Assembly (NCBI GenBank): GCA_037355855.1
Contig: CM074768.1
Span: 1,302,001 to 1,366,000, forward strand
Origin: Pseudo-nitzschia pungens
Taxonomy: Eukaryota > Bacillariophyta > Bacillariophyceae > Bacillariales > Bacillariaceae
Direction: 5' to 3'
DNA length: 64,000 nucleotides
Below, in pieces: positions 42,697 to 52,716 of this stretch. The notes beneath the pieces were generated by a model that saw only the letters and a list, made by a program, of their open reading frames with translations, did not search any database and had not been told where the DNA came from. A program made the position numbers and the translations under genes. Position 1 is the first letter of the stretch. The number at the start of each line of letters is the position of its first letter.

Positions 42697-45600
42697 TTAC
42701 CACATGCATCGAGCGCAGTGGTCTTTTAGAGCTGGACCATTCAATAGCTTGGTGAATAGGTCAGCAATATTGGTCTCGCCAGGCTCCTTTGCAATTCGAA
42801 TTGTTCCAGCAGCAATAGACTCGCGCGCCTTGTGGTAAGCAACGCTGTTGTGCTTCTTGTTGCATGGACTCTCCGGCCTGGTGGTGTTCTTAACAACAGA
42901 CTCGTTGTCACAGTACACATTGGTAGGGCCTTCAATAGGAACCCCCATCATCCGGAGCTTGTACCTGAGACCCTCAATCAGTTCAATGGCAATCCGCAAT
43001 GCCACTATCTCAGAACCAAAGGTTGACGTCTCGACAGTGGTCTGGCGTTTGCTGAACCACAGGATAGGGGCTCTGTTTACAAAGATGATAATTCCGGTAT
43101 GGGACCTTCTTGTTGCTTTGCATCCGGCATGATCCGCATCGACAAAACAACTCATAATCACTGCTTTCCCAAGGGGTTCAGGAGCATCCGGTGGCAATAC
43201 CTCCTTGGCATCTGGATAGAACTCACTCCAATCACAGTCGGGGAATCTGGTTTCATCCACTTCAGGACGCGTCTCGTCAAATACTAGCTTGGATCGAGCG
43301 TGCGCCTTGAGATAGGCAAACATGTGCAATACTTGGTTCAAATGCCCTGTTCTTGCTTGGGCTAGGTACCTGGACATGAGGGATACAGGCATGACCAAAT
43401 CAAGTCTTCCAAGTTCACACAACCATCTCAAGACGCCAATCAATCCTTGGTAGTAGTTCTGCTTGCTTGGATCCAGCTCGGTGGTTACATCAACTTCTGG
43501 ACGATAATCGGATGTCAACGGGGTAGACACCTTGTTCGGAAGGTGCTTGTAACCATACTGCTCGGTGCCAAGCTCCTTCTCTACTGCATCGATGGCTTTC
43601 TTAGCATATTTCTCGGAGGACATTGCCCACTTGGGAATTGGGTCGTCTTCGACCACATGCGAATGGACATCAGCGCCCAGATACAGGGTTGGAACTTCTA
43701 TAGTCCCGTCCTTCAGCGTGAAGCGCTGCTCGATACTTTCCAACTGCCGTCGGGGGTCCTCACTGCAACAGATGATATCGTCGACGTATGCAATCAGGTA
43801 TGCCCAGTACCTAGAACCATCCTTTCGCGTCTCCACCCGCATATGAACATCAGGATCAGCTTTACAGGGTTGATATCCTAGCGTTCGTAGGTGCTTGGTC
43901 AAATAGGATCGGAACGACGCGCCTGCAACAGGAAGTCCATACAGTGCTCGAACGATCTTACATACCTGTCCTGCCAAGTGCGGGGGAAAACCGTCTTCAG
44001 CTCGTGCAACCAAATAATATTTCTTCTTGATCGGCGCTGTAAGGTAGGCATTCTGGATGTCCGCAGACAGCACGTCCAGATTGTTCAGCGCTGCCAACAG
44101 GAAGAAGATACGGACTGAATCCCTGCTAGGTACACTGCTGAAGGTATGTTCCTTAGCTGTTGCTTGTACCTTATGGCCATCGGCGACGAGCCGTGCTTTC
44201 CGCGTCAGGGACCCCAACTTCACATCAAAGATCATGTGCGTCGTGATCTTGCTGAATCCTTCGGCCTTGAGACCTTCGACGGTGTAGCTGGGGTCGAACT
44301 CGAACGCCATCTCGTTGTTTCTCATCTCCTTCGCAATCGCCTTCTCCCAATAGTCCGTTCCCGTCTTTCGGTCGATGGCGAGGGCTTCAGGGATAGAATG
44401 TGGTAACTCCACTCCGAACTTGTGGGTCCGATCCCAGTACTTGTTTCGCTTGGTGGCTTTGAGGATTCGCTTCTTCCTTCGTAGTACGTGGTGGATCCAC
44501 CATCGGAATGCTGGCTGATCCGAGATCTTGGCGGATATGGCGTACTCTGCGGTCTGCACAGGAAAGGACTCTTTCAGATCGCTCAACTTACACCAGGATT
44601 CGGTTCCGTCTTTCCAACTGACGAGCAATCGCCATCCCTTTGTTGTAGGCTTGGGGACTTTGCGACCATGCTTGTTGGTGATCGTCGCATCTTGTTTCCT
44701 AACGGCGGATCCGTCCTTCTCGTGATCGATAATCTCGTCCAGGAGAGAAAACATGCGTCCATCGTCGTCAATTTCGCTGTACATGCTCTCAGCAACGATG
44801 TTGGCGGTATACTGCTCGACGGAACCATCTGGAAATTGCAGATCATACATTCTGGTATCAAGGATAGGGTTATCATTCCTCTTGCCAATCGGATTGCCAT
44901 TAAGGTCAGCAGAACGATTCTTCACGACACACCGTAGTCGTTCATCGCCCTTCTGGATCATGACATTATTACCAATATACTCATCATAGTCATCCCCATC
45001 AGGTATGAGATCGTCAATATCCGGAATGGAGGCTTCCGGCTCGGCGAGCTCCCACCTTTCTTGGTGACCCTCAAATAACTCAGCAGGGGGATCAGGGTAC
45101 GTAGCTTGGAACTTTGCGTTGTTATCCTCAACCTTGTCCCCGATCTTGGATTCCACTGCTTGGTCAAATGAGTCCATATAGCGCTTGACGTCATGGGAAC
45201 GCCATTCTTCTTCAGTAACAGCACGGACTGTGTTAGTGCTTACCGGCATGGCCGCCTCGTTCAGGATCCAGTGGCAGTCTCCGCCTCCGAATCGGTCACC
45301 GCACGGGCCAAGCCATCGTCCCAGCTTCTCGGTCCCATCAGAGAGATCAACCCAATAGACGAAATCATACCATTCATGGGCTTGGTACAGAGATATGTCA
45401 GGCATGTACCCATGTACAGTTTTGAACGGCGTTCGACCCATCATCGTAGGATCACTGGAAGCCGTGCGCTGTCGGATGGCAGCAACGAGCTCTCCGCAGA
45501 AAGCCCACAGGCGCTTGGGGGATCGCTTCCGAGCCGTCTTCTTGCGGATGCTTCTGCTGATATGGCCGATGCTGAGCTCCGCGCGATTCTGGAAGGGACA

Positions 45601-47247
45601 TCTTGGCTGGATAAAGGTCTGATGGATATGGTTTTTGCTGACAACCTTATTCCATGGGGTCTTGTAGGTACCAGGGGCTCCTTGCTCTCGAGCGCCATCA
45701 GATATCAAATGCTCGGGAATGCCGACGTCGTGGATGAAAATCTTCAGTCCTTCATACGCTTGCTTCTTGCCCTGTATAGGTATGAACTCGTCGTAGCCCT
45801 TACCATTACTGAACACTTGGGCGGCTGAATCTTGTCGCATGATGCTTGGGACCTTTGCCATCCAGGTGTCGGTGTACCATTTGCCAGCCGCGATGCGCTT
45901 GTTTCTGAAGCTCTGCGTTGGCAATCGGCGGACAAGGGGATGCATAGGGTTGCGGAACCCTTTCTGCGTCGTGACTCGAAGAGTATCCGCAGCCTTTCTC
46001 GGAGATACATCCCAAATCTTGGACAGACGGTCGGAGTCGATCTTGCAGTATCGTTCGGTGTCAATCGTCGGACCCCACTTGGCTCGTCTGGCGATAGTGT
46101 CGAGCTCGGGATCGACTGTTTCGACTGCATCGTCCCATCGAACATGCTTGTAAACGGACGACAAGCAGACGGGAGAATCCCTGCAACGGGGATCCAATTC
46201 GAAGCGCTCACGGCCGTCGGTGTAGGCGCGCTCGTACAACGGGGTATGGAGGGCGTTGACTGTAAGACTTGGTACAGAATCCACGTCTACATCGTCCCCG
46301 CAAGTCTTCAGGGAATCGCCCGAATGAAAAAGAGAAGATAGCCGCGCATCCAGACGCGAGTCGGATGCGATCGCACATGGGGTCAGATCACGGCGGGTAC
46401 AGAGTTGCTGAAGGCTCCGCAGCTTGTACTTCTCATAGCAATCATGCTGTGGCAGGATCAGCTCGTCGCTCCGAAGAGGATCGTCGTACAAATGGGGACT
46501 GAAGTTGGACCGTGTTTCGACGGGCTCCAACTTGCGCTTGTTCGTCTTGGACCTCTTGGACTGCTTCGTCGGCGCGGACGCATGGGGCGTCCCCGCGCGA
46601 AGGACAGACACCGTAGGATTCAACGGATGAGATCCGTCGATGGCTTCTTCGGCTTGCTCGAACTTCTTGCTCTTCGGATCCCAAGGGAAGTCTCGGGTAG
46701 CAACGACATGATCACATGTAGCCATTTCATGCTTGGTTGGCTTGCGGGAAGGGAAATAGGACACGACCCCATCAAGCAGGAGCTTGATGTCGAGGGTGTG
46801 GCCCGCATGGGGATCTTCAGGATCGGTATTGTCAATATGGATGGAGTGACTGGACTGCTCATCATACTGACGGGGCGTTTCACTGACACGATTGGGATGG
46901 CAGTCCCGTATCTGATTCGGGCAAATCAAGCTGTGGGACAACTTGTCGCCAAAATACAGGGCTTCGTGGAAATAAATCAACCAAACTTTCCCGTCGGTAT
47001 CTGTGTAGGCCGTAACACAGGTCCCAATAGGAATGTTCTTGATAGGCTCGAGCTCAGGCGAAAAAGGATGAACATCGACGTGGCTGACGACTTGGTCTTC
47101 AAGCAAGATCATATTGGAACCGGCGGCGGTCGTATCAGCGTGGCTGTCCAGCTCGCACTGTCCCTCAGGACTCGGGCGCGCGCGCGGCAGATCCATCTGG
47201 TACAATAGCCGGCCAACCTTACTTAATTTCGGGCACCGGCCGTCGTT
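42697..47247 (-). CDS. pol: Copia pol (protease, integrase, reverse transcriptase, RNase H)
   Basis: Open for 1516 codons after the gag TGA and in the same frame as gag. In order: protease motif CELDSHADTT close to the start; integrase with TDTW, SDGAREQ and PFQNRAE as the likely D, D and E positions; a chromo-like insert (WRLLVSWKDGTESWCKLSDLKES) between integrase and RT; reverse transcriptase with DVLSADIQNAYL and YVDDII; RNase H with FVDADHAGCK, TSTFGSEIVAL and YCDNESVV, ending ADLFTKLL. No frameshift or internal stop is seen, so it may be active. The first ATG is at 47196, 52 nt after the gag stop, so expression could use readthrough of the TGA or reinitiation. The DSHA protease motif is a variant of the usual DSGA. 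Confidence 0.93.
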   Translation of the reverse strand, partial: NDGRCPKLSKVGRLLYQMDLPRARPSPEGQCELDSHADTTAAGSNMILLEDQVVSHVDVHPFSPELEPIKNIPIGTCVTAYTDTDGKVWLIYFHEALYFGDKLSHSLICPNQIRDCHPNRVSETPRQYDEQSSHSIHIDNTDPEDPHAGHTLDIKLLLDGVVSYFPSRKPTKHEMATCDHVVATRDFPWDPKSKKFEQAEEAIDGSHPLNPTVSVLRAGTPHASAPTKQSKRSKTNKRKLEPVETRSNFSPHLYDDPLRSDELILPQHDCYEKYKLRSLQQLCTRRDLTPCAIASDSRLDARLSSLFHSGDSLKTCGDDVDVDSVPSLTVNALHTPLYERAYTDGRERFELDPRCRDSPVCLSSVYKHVRWDDAVETVDPELDTIARRAKWGPTIDTERYCKIDSDRLSKIWDVSPRKAADTLRVTTQKGFRNPMHPLVRRLPTQSFRNKRIAAGKWYTDTWMAKVPSIMRQDSAAQVFSNGKGYDEFIPIQGKKQAYEGLKIFIHDVGIPEHLISDGAREQGAPGTYKTPWNKVVSKNHIHQTFIQPRCPFQNRAELSIGHISRSIRKKTARKRSPKRLWAFCGELVAAIRQRTASSDPTMMGRTPFKTVHGYMPDISLYQAHEWYDFVYWVDLSDGTEKLGRWLGPCGDRFGGGDCHWILNEAAMPVSTNTVRAVTEEEWRSHDVKRYMDSFDQAVESKIGDKVEDNNAKFQATYPDPPAELFEGHQERWELAEPEASIPDIDDLIPDGDDYDEYIGNNVMIQKGDERLRCVVKNRSADLNGNPIGKRNDNPILDTRMYDLQFPDGSVEQYTANIVAESMYSEIDDDGRMFSLLDEIIDHEKDGSAVRKQDATITNKHGRKVPKPTTKGWRLLVSWKDGTESWCKLSDLKESFPVQTAEYAISAKISDQPAFRWWIHHVLRRKKRILKATKRNKYWDRTHKFGVELPHSIPEALAIDRKTGTDYWEKAIAKEMRNNEMAFEFDPSYTVEGLKAEGFSKITTHMIFDVKLGSLTRKARLVADGHKVQATAKEHTFSSVPSRDSVRIFFLLAALNNLDVLSADIQNAYLTAPIKKKYYLVARAEDGFPPHLAGQVCKIVRALYGLPVAGASFRSYLTKHLRTLGYQPCKADPDVHMRVETRKDGSRYWAYLIAYVDDIICCSEDPRRQLESIEQRFTLKDGTIEVPTLYLGADVHSHVVEDDPIPKWAMSSEKYAKKAIDAVEKELGTEQYGYKHLPNKVSTPLTSDYRPEVDVTTELDPSKQNYYQGLIGVLRWLCELGRLDLVMPVSLMSRYLAQARTGHLNQVLHMFAYLKAHARSKLVFDETRPEVDETRFPDCDWSEFYPDAKEVLPPDAPEPLGKAVIMSCFVDADHAGCKATRRSHTGIIIFVNRAPILWFSKRQTTVETSTFGSEIVALRIAIELIEGLRYKLRMMGVPIEGPTNVYCDNESVVKNTTRPESPCNKKHNSVAYHKARESIAAGTIRIAKEPGETNIADLFTKLLNGPALKDHCARCMW

Positions 47248-47250
47248 TCA
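47207..47250 (-). promoter_or_regulatory. Candidate stop-codon readthrough element between gag and pol
   Basis: The gag stop is TGA (47250-47248), followed by A at the next base. After a 6-nt spacer comes GGCCGG (47241-47236), which can pair with CCGGCT (47212-47207) to make a six-bp stem with a 23-nt loop. Stop, short spacer, then stem is the layout of retroviral gag-pol readthrough signals. Function is inference. Confidence 0.5.
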
Positions 47251-49221
47251 GTTCTTGGGGGTCTGTCCTTGGTTCGAGCCGTTGCCCTTTTTCTTGCCCT
47301 TCTTGCGCCCCTTGGGCCCAAAACTGTTCCCTGCGCCTTGGGTCGCGTCCGCGTTCGCGGTCGCGGAGGCAGCAGGCGTGGTAGAACTAGTGGACTGAAT
47401 AGTTCGAGCCTTCTTCTGCTGGCGGAGGTCATACAACTGCTTTCGTTGTTCCTTGGAGAAGGTCTTGTAGACTTCATAGGGATACTGCTTGTCCTCAATC
47501 TTGCCGCTGTACGATCCACCCTTGTTGCTTCCTTGGTTGCCACCACCTTGGTGGACAGAGGAGATACTTCGCGCTCGCTTGGTGGCAACCGCACCCATCT
47601 TTCGTATGCCAAGGCACCTCTTGAAGTACGAGACGCACTCGTTGAAGTCCTTGGTGTACTTATCGGTTTCAAAGATCTGGATCTTGGGGTTCTCAAACCG
47701 ATCGTCTTGGATGCTGTGGATGAAACGCATGGTGAAGTCCTCTTCGTCGTGCAACTTGTTGTGGTTGGAGAGCGTAGTCTGGAAATTCAACCAAGTTCTG
47801 CAGTGCTTCTCAAAGTCGTAGGTGCGGGAATCACCTGTATAGCGGGAGGTGTACATGCCGGTACGGACCTTGTCAAGGATAGCCGCGACGTTGGTTGCGG
47901 AGAAGGCATTCTCGTAGAGATGTAGGAAAGCCGCTCGGGCGTTCCCAGTCGGATTCTTCGCGTCTTTGTACCTTCGAGTGTAGGCCCAGGCAGGGCCATC
48001 GCGGACTGCGTTGCAGAGCAACACCCAAACGTCGTGGTTGTCAGTGACAAATTGTGGGCCTTCAAGCGTGGCACATCGAACATTATAATCCATCCAGTTG
48101 GAAAAAATCCCGTCCTTCCCAACAGTGGCGGATCTCTCTGCTGCAGTCACCGTCTCTTGCTCCTTCGGACGGATGACGTATGATAAGGGGAACCCTTGTT
48201 CATTGTACTGGAAGCGGAGGAACTGACGGAAACTTTCTTCCCATTGACGGAAGTTGTCAAGGTTGGTGAGCTTCGGCGGAGTAATGGACGAGGAGACGAC
48301 CTCCTTGTCGGCGGTCTGCATTTCATGTAGGCGTTGGCGAGTTCGGTCGGCTGCGAGGGGATCACTAAGCCAAGTATGGGCTGTAGGCTTGATACCAATG
48401 AGAGGTTGGTAGTGGATCCATTCCGAAAGAAGCTGAAAGGATTGTCGGAAGGATAGTCCGATGAATACTCGTTCATGGTAGGGGCACATCGGATGACGAC
48501 CCCCATTGAAGTCACGGAGGTACTTGGGGAGTTCCTTGGCAGAGAGCTGCTGAATGGACTCGATGCTGTTGAGACCATTTCGGAATAGTTCATCCGCAGT
48601 ATCACTGTTACTGAAGCCAGAGAGGATCTTGTGGAGGTCTACCTCCCTTGAGCTGAGCTTTGCTCCATTCTTGTATCCAGAGATTCCACCATTAGCTTGG
48701 GCTGTGGCATGGGCCTGGAGGATTTCAGGACTAGCTCCTGTAGGGGCGGCGACAGGAGCAGGAGCAGGAGCAGGAGCGGGAGCAGGAGCAGGAGCAGGGG
48801 CACGAGCGGCGGCAGCGGCAGCAGCAGCAGCAGCAGCCTCAGCAGCAATCCGAGCTGCGTTCTCGTTGCGCATTGCTCTCAGTTCTTGAATAGCAGCAAG
48901 CAGGATCATCTCAGATCGGGGTTGGATGTCAAGGTTGGGTTCTTGTTGGACTCTGGAGGCTCCAAACGCAGCAGGGACAGCAGGAGCAACAGGAGGGACT
49001 CCAGGCGCTCCGACAGGGGGAACACCGGCTCCGGGGGGAACACCGGCTCCAGGTGCTCCAGGGGGAACACCAGGCGGAGGAGCGTCGACTCCGGCTCCGG
49101 CTCCGGGGACAGCTCCACCACCATCTCCAGGGGCGGCGCCGCCTCCAGGGACAGCTCCAGGGGCGCCGTCTCCGGCGGCGGCTGCAGCGGCGGCGGCTTG
49201 GCTTCTAGTTTGCTTGGCCAT
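47248..49221 (-). CDS. gag: Copia gag
   Basis: 657 residues from ATG 49221 to TGA. The N terminus is Gly/Pro/Ala-rich (about residues 10-90), followed by an Ala run and an Ala-Pro dipeptide run. The central capsid-like part is helical with many Trp (for example WEESFRQFLRFQYNEQ, WMDYNVRC, GDSRTYDFEKHCRTWLNFQ). The C terminus is basic and Lys-rich (GPKGRKKGKKKGNGSNQG). No CCHC zinc knuckle is seen, so RNA binding may rely on the basic tail. It shares the reading frame with pol. Confidence 0.87.
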   Translation of the reverse strand: MAKQTRSQAAAAAAAAGDGAPGAVPGGGAAPGDGGGAVPGAGAGVDAPPPGVPPGAPGAGVPPGAGVPPVGAPGVPPVAPAVPAAFGASRVQQEPNLDIQPRSEMILLAAIQELRAMRNENAARIAAEAAAAAAAAAAARAPAPAPAPAPAPAPAPVAAPTGASPEILQAHATAQANGGISGYKNGAKLSSREVDLHKILSGFSNSDTADELFRNGLNSIESIQQLSAKELPKYLRDFNGGRHPMCPYHERVFIGLSFRQSFQLLSEWIHYQPLIGIKPTAHTWLSDPLAADRTRQRLHEMQTADKEVVSSSITPPKLTNLDNFRQWEESFRQFLRFQYNEQGFPLSYVIRPKEQETVTAAERSATVGKDGIFSNWMDYNVRCATLEGPQFVTDNHDVWVLLCNAVRDGPAWAYTRRYKDAKNPTGNARAAFLHLYENAFSATNVAAILDKVRTGMYTSRYTGDSRTYDFEKHCRTWLNFQTTLSNHNKLHDEEDFTMRFIHSIQDDRFENPKIQIFETDKYTKDFNECVSYFKRCLGIRKMGAVATKRARSISSVHQGGGNQGSNKGGSYSGKIEDKQYPYEVYKTFSKEQRKQLYDLRQQKKARTIQSTSSTTPAASATANADATQGAGNSFGPKGRKKGKKKGNGSNQGQTPKN

Positions 49222-50090
49222 GGTTGTCTTGCTTTGATTACCTAATTTGCTTCAGTTTCTAAACCAAATTCTTTTGTGGTGGGGACTGTCTCCACCTAAT
49301 TTGTCGATCGAACATCCGAATCGATGGTCCGTGTCGATCGGAGGTCACGCGTCCGACAATCAAAAGAAAAAGTATCACGTATTGCGTCAGCGTTTTGGTG
49401 TCAACTGTTTCGTGCCGACGTCTAAAAAAAAAGGCATTCACATCGATTGTTCCGATTCGATGGTTGGTTACGACCAAAAGAGAAGAATTCTATCGGTCTT
49501 TCTGCTCTGGACCAATCGATTTGATTCTGAGATATGACAGATCTCAGGGTTCTTGGCTTGTCTGATTCCAAATTCCCTTGGCTAAAATCAAAATCGGTGG
49601 TATAGCAGGTTCGAGGTTTCGGATGGGACTGACGTCATGTCCTTGGTCTGCTGGACACTGTCTTCACTGGAAAGTTCGTGGTGGTCTGTCCTTTTCTTTT
49701 TTCCAGCGTTGTCCCATCCCCGGCAAACGTCCCCTTGAATCCTGTAAAGAAATAACAGGGAATCATGGACGCTGCTTTCTCCACGTCCATCATGCTCCTT
49801 CCCCTCCGGACTGAGCCTCCATGGAGCCACCATGACGCTCGGCTACTGAATATGAATACCAATAGATCCGCAGAGGTGGATGTGCGGACTCCGGTCGGTT
49901 CGCGGGTCTGGGGAAGGGCTCCCCATTAACATCAGGGATCTCACGATGTCAGCTGCTGGTCCAGTTTCAGCTGAGGTTTTACATCCAAGTGTAGGCATGG
50001 ATGCCAGTGGTGATCAGCCAGCTGGGTTTCTTCACACGCTCTAGCCGGCGTCCCGGTTCGTAGTGGGTCGAGCGGTGGGTCTGATAAACT
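49222..50090 (-). other. Copia 5' leader
   Basis: Non-coding region between the 5' LTR and gag. The primer-binding site should begin just inside the LTR. The first bases (minus strand) are AGTTTATCAGACCCACCG, which does not start with TGG, so an internal tRNA primer is possible. No gene. Confidence 0.55.
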
Positions 50091-51006
50091 GCGTTGATAT
50101 TTGCTCGTCAGCGATCTTCGGGGACGACTCGTAGATATAAACTGTTTCATACTGGCCTAAAAATAGGGGAAAGCCTTAACAATAACAATACATAAAGTCC
50201 TAGCAAATCGTGAGTCTACAGTGGACTGTTCAAGGTCTATTGCATACGCTCAAGCAATACAAAGCACTTCCCTAGAGGTACATCGGAATCGATCAAAAGG
50301 AGGGCATGATAGGTGTGTTTATTTTAGAGAAAAAGAAAGAGTGAAAAGGGAGCTGAGCCAAAGCGCTCAGCTCTGTATCGTGTATCGTGACATCGATTCG
50401 CTAACTCGCTAACTCGTATAATAACAGAACTCCTGTAGCTCTGGTACTGTATCCTACGAGTAGCGTACCGTATCGGAGTATCGTAGGTATCTCCGATTAA
50501 TTAGACCGAATCGTGTGCTAGCGCGTTGGGTAACTGTTTGGGCCGGGTATCCGATCATGGTACATATTATACACCAATGACCCGACCCCGGCGGTAGCAT
50601 CATATCTTAGCATTGGTATCATGGTAGGTTAGCATCTTCCAGTATCTCGTAGCCTTAGCAACCCTAACCCTGTAGCATTTAGCTACATCATAACAGGTGC
50701 TTTACTCGGGGTACGTACTGATTGGTACAAATCGTACGCGGCGACCCTAGTAAACTCTGCTAGCATCCATACTAAACAGGATAGGTCTGCTGCTAAGCCT
50801 GCTGCTAAGCCTGTTGCTAAGCCTGTTGCTAAGCCTGTTGCTAAGCCTGTTGCTGAGCTTGTATGCTAGCAATTAGCACACAGCTCTAGCACTCAGCTCA
50901 GCACCTGTTAGTCAGTTACTGGGTGTTGCTGACTGTAGACCCAGTAGCCCTTCTACACAGGAGCCTTGCTAGCACAGATCATAGCACCACCATGAATATC
51001 TTCATA
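50091..51006 (-). repeat. Copia 5' LTR
   Basis: 916-bp direct repeat of 41089-42003. It carries the promoter for the element and the same GCTAAGCCTGTT array near 50790-50865. A 63-codon frame repeated in both LTRs is not considered a gene. Confidence 0.9.
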
Positions 51007-51011
51007 TGGGT
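51007..51011 (+). repeat. 5-bp target-site duplication, right (Copia)
   Basis: TGGGT, matching 41084-41088. Confidence 0.85.
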
Positions 51012-52414
51012 TGAAAGGTATGTTCCTTGCGCTTGGCATTGTCTCTGAGCAGAGCCTTGTTAATACCTTGTTGTCGTAGCTGCTGTAAAGCTAACAGGTT
51101 GGATGTTAGTGGTAGATCAACCAACATGTCCCGATTGAATACTATGGACCCTGGGGATGCCTGTAAGGCAGCATTGACAGCACATCGAGAGGCATGCATG
51201 CAAGTTGCCAGGGCATTATCCATAAGCTGACTGGCTCTGGTGTTGACTTGAGGGGGATTCACATGAACTAGGACTCTGAGAATATCAGCAACTGTATGAT
51301 GGACTCTTTCACAGATGGCATTTGACTGGGGATTCTTCACTGTGGTTGGAATGGACTGAATCCCATACTGCTTGAGTGTGGTCTGGAACTCAGCTCCCAA
51401 GAACTCACCACCATTGTCATGGACGCATCTGATAGGTCTTGGGTATCTTGAGAGCCAACAGTTCTTGAACTGGTCTGAGACGTGTTGCGAAGACTTGTCT
51501 CTGATTCGGATGATCTCCAGTAAGTTGGTGACTGGATCAATACAAGTTAGGGCTTTGAAGTTATAGTTCTTGCCCTGAGCTGTAATCTTCCATGGACCTA
51601 TAAGATCCACATGTACTTCATGAAAAGGGGACAGTGGCGCTTCTTTTGGTGGTAGTTTACCATATTGGGAGTTCTGGTTCTTATATTTGATGCAATGGTC
51701 TGGGCATACATAGGACTTGCATAGACTGGTTAGATTATCAGCATAGAATCGGGCTGATATAGTCTGTTGTAGTCTGGTGGATCCACAATGACCCAACAGG
51801 AGGTGGTACCATTTGATGGTATCATTAATAAGGGATGCTGGTACGTAGATTCGCCAGCATTCGGGATTGGATTGGTTCGCGTAACAAAGTATCTTGTTGC
51901 CTTCTAATTCTTGATAGAAGAAGGCTTTGGATTGAATCTTGAACTTGATGGTTGGATCCTTTTGTTGATGAAGGTATATATTTGAGTAGTTCACCGGGCA
52001 TTCCACATCTTGACTGTTAGGTAGATTGATCAGACATTCATTGTTCAGCAAACAGGAGTATAACTCCTGATCTGCGTCATTGCATAAGTGCTGAAATAGA
52101 TTCGGGAACTCCGATAGGAACAGTTCTTCATCTTGCTTGGGGACTTCAAGTTTCAGAAAATCAATAAGAGTGCCCTTGGAGAGGGCTTTCTTCCCTTCAG
52201 TAGGTGGATCCATCCGGGGGAGCCTGGAGAAGGCATCAGCAAGAACATTGCGTTTGCCCTCAACATAGGTGAGATTGACACCAAATTCTTCAAGGAATAG
52301 TCTCCATCGGAGGACTCGTTGGACTGAGAGGGTTCTGAAGGTAAGGTTTTTATGGTCAGTGTATACATTGATGACTCCACCGAGGAGCATCTTTCTGTAC
52401 TCTTTGCAGCAGAG
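51007..52414 (-). pseudogene. Gypsy pol fragment (RNase H end and integrase)
   Basis: This is open from the LINE junction to the Copia junction. RNase H C-terminal motifs (VYTDHKNLTF, RWRLFLEEF, NVLADAFSRLPR) are followed by the HCGS...CKSYVCPDHCIKYK zinc region of integrase and a core with EVHVDLIGPW, VHDNGGEFLGAEF and NAICERVHHTV, i.e. D, D and E. The apparent stop at 51002-51004 lies in the Copia LTR. The reading frame continues into 40863-41088. The upstream part of the element (gag, protease, RT) is not in the window, presumably beyond the LINE to the right or lost. Confidence 0.88.
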
Positions 52415-52716
52415 TAATAATAATAATATACGTATTTAAATAACTTTAATCACCAAAGGTGAAACTAAATTACTCAGTCTGTAACCAGACTTTAACGTCG
52501 CCTCCATCATAGAGTCAGGACCCCAAGTGGCAGAACGACAAATTTTCAAACAAACCTTGAACATCAAGCAGGGAAAAAGACAAACAAGTCCCACAAACTA
52601 GGGACTTGAGAGAAAGTGAGATGGGAATGTGGATATTGGGATAAGAGCCAGTATCAAAGGGAATGGGACAGGATGAGAAGCAGGAACAGAAGACAAAACC
52701 AAGGTACAAAGTGTAA
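52415..52716 (-). other. LINE 3' UTR and (ATT)n tail
   Basis: About 300 bp, shared with both truncated copies, ending AAATACGTAT plus ATT repeats. It is likely the recognition region for the element's own reverse transcriptase, since all copies keep it. Confidence 0.8.

Larger units (their letters stand above)
41089..51006 (-). mobile_element. Complete Copia-type LTR retrotransposon
   Basis: A 9.9-kb element flanked by LTRs of 915 and 916 bp and a 5-bp duplication (TGGGT). On the minus strand the order is LTR, leader of about 870 bp, gag (49221-47248), pol (to 42697), about 690 bp of 3' non-coding DNA, LTR. Pol has the Copia order protease, integrase, reverse transcriptase, RNase H. By hand comparison the two LTRs differ by four substitutions and one indel, so insertion was recent. 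The element split an older Gypsy copy. LTR ends read TATGAAG...CAACGC on the element strand rather than TG...CA. Confidence 0.92.

Noticed and set aside
49247..49537. 96-codon plus-strand frame in the Copia leader
   Set aside because: On the opposite strand to the element, no domain.
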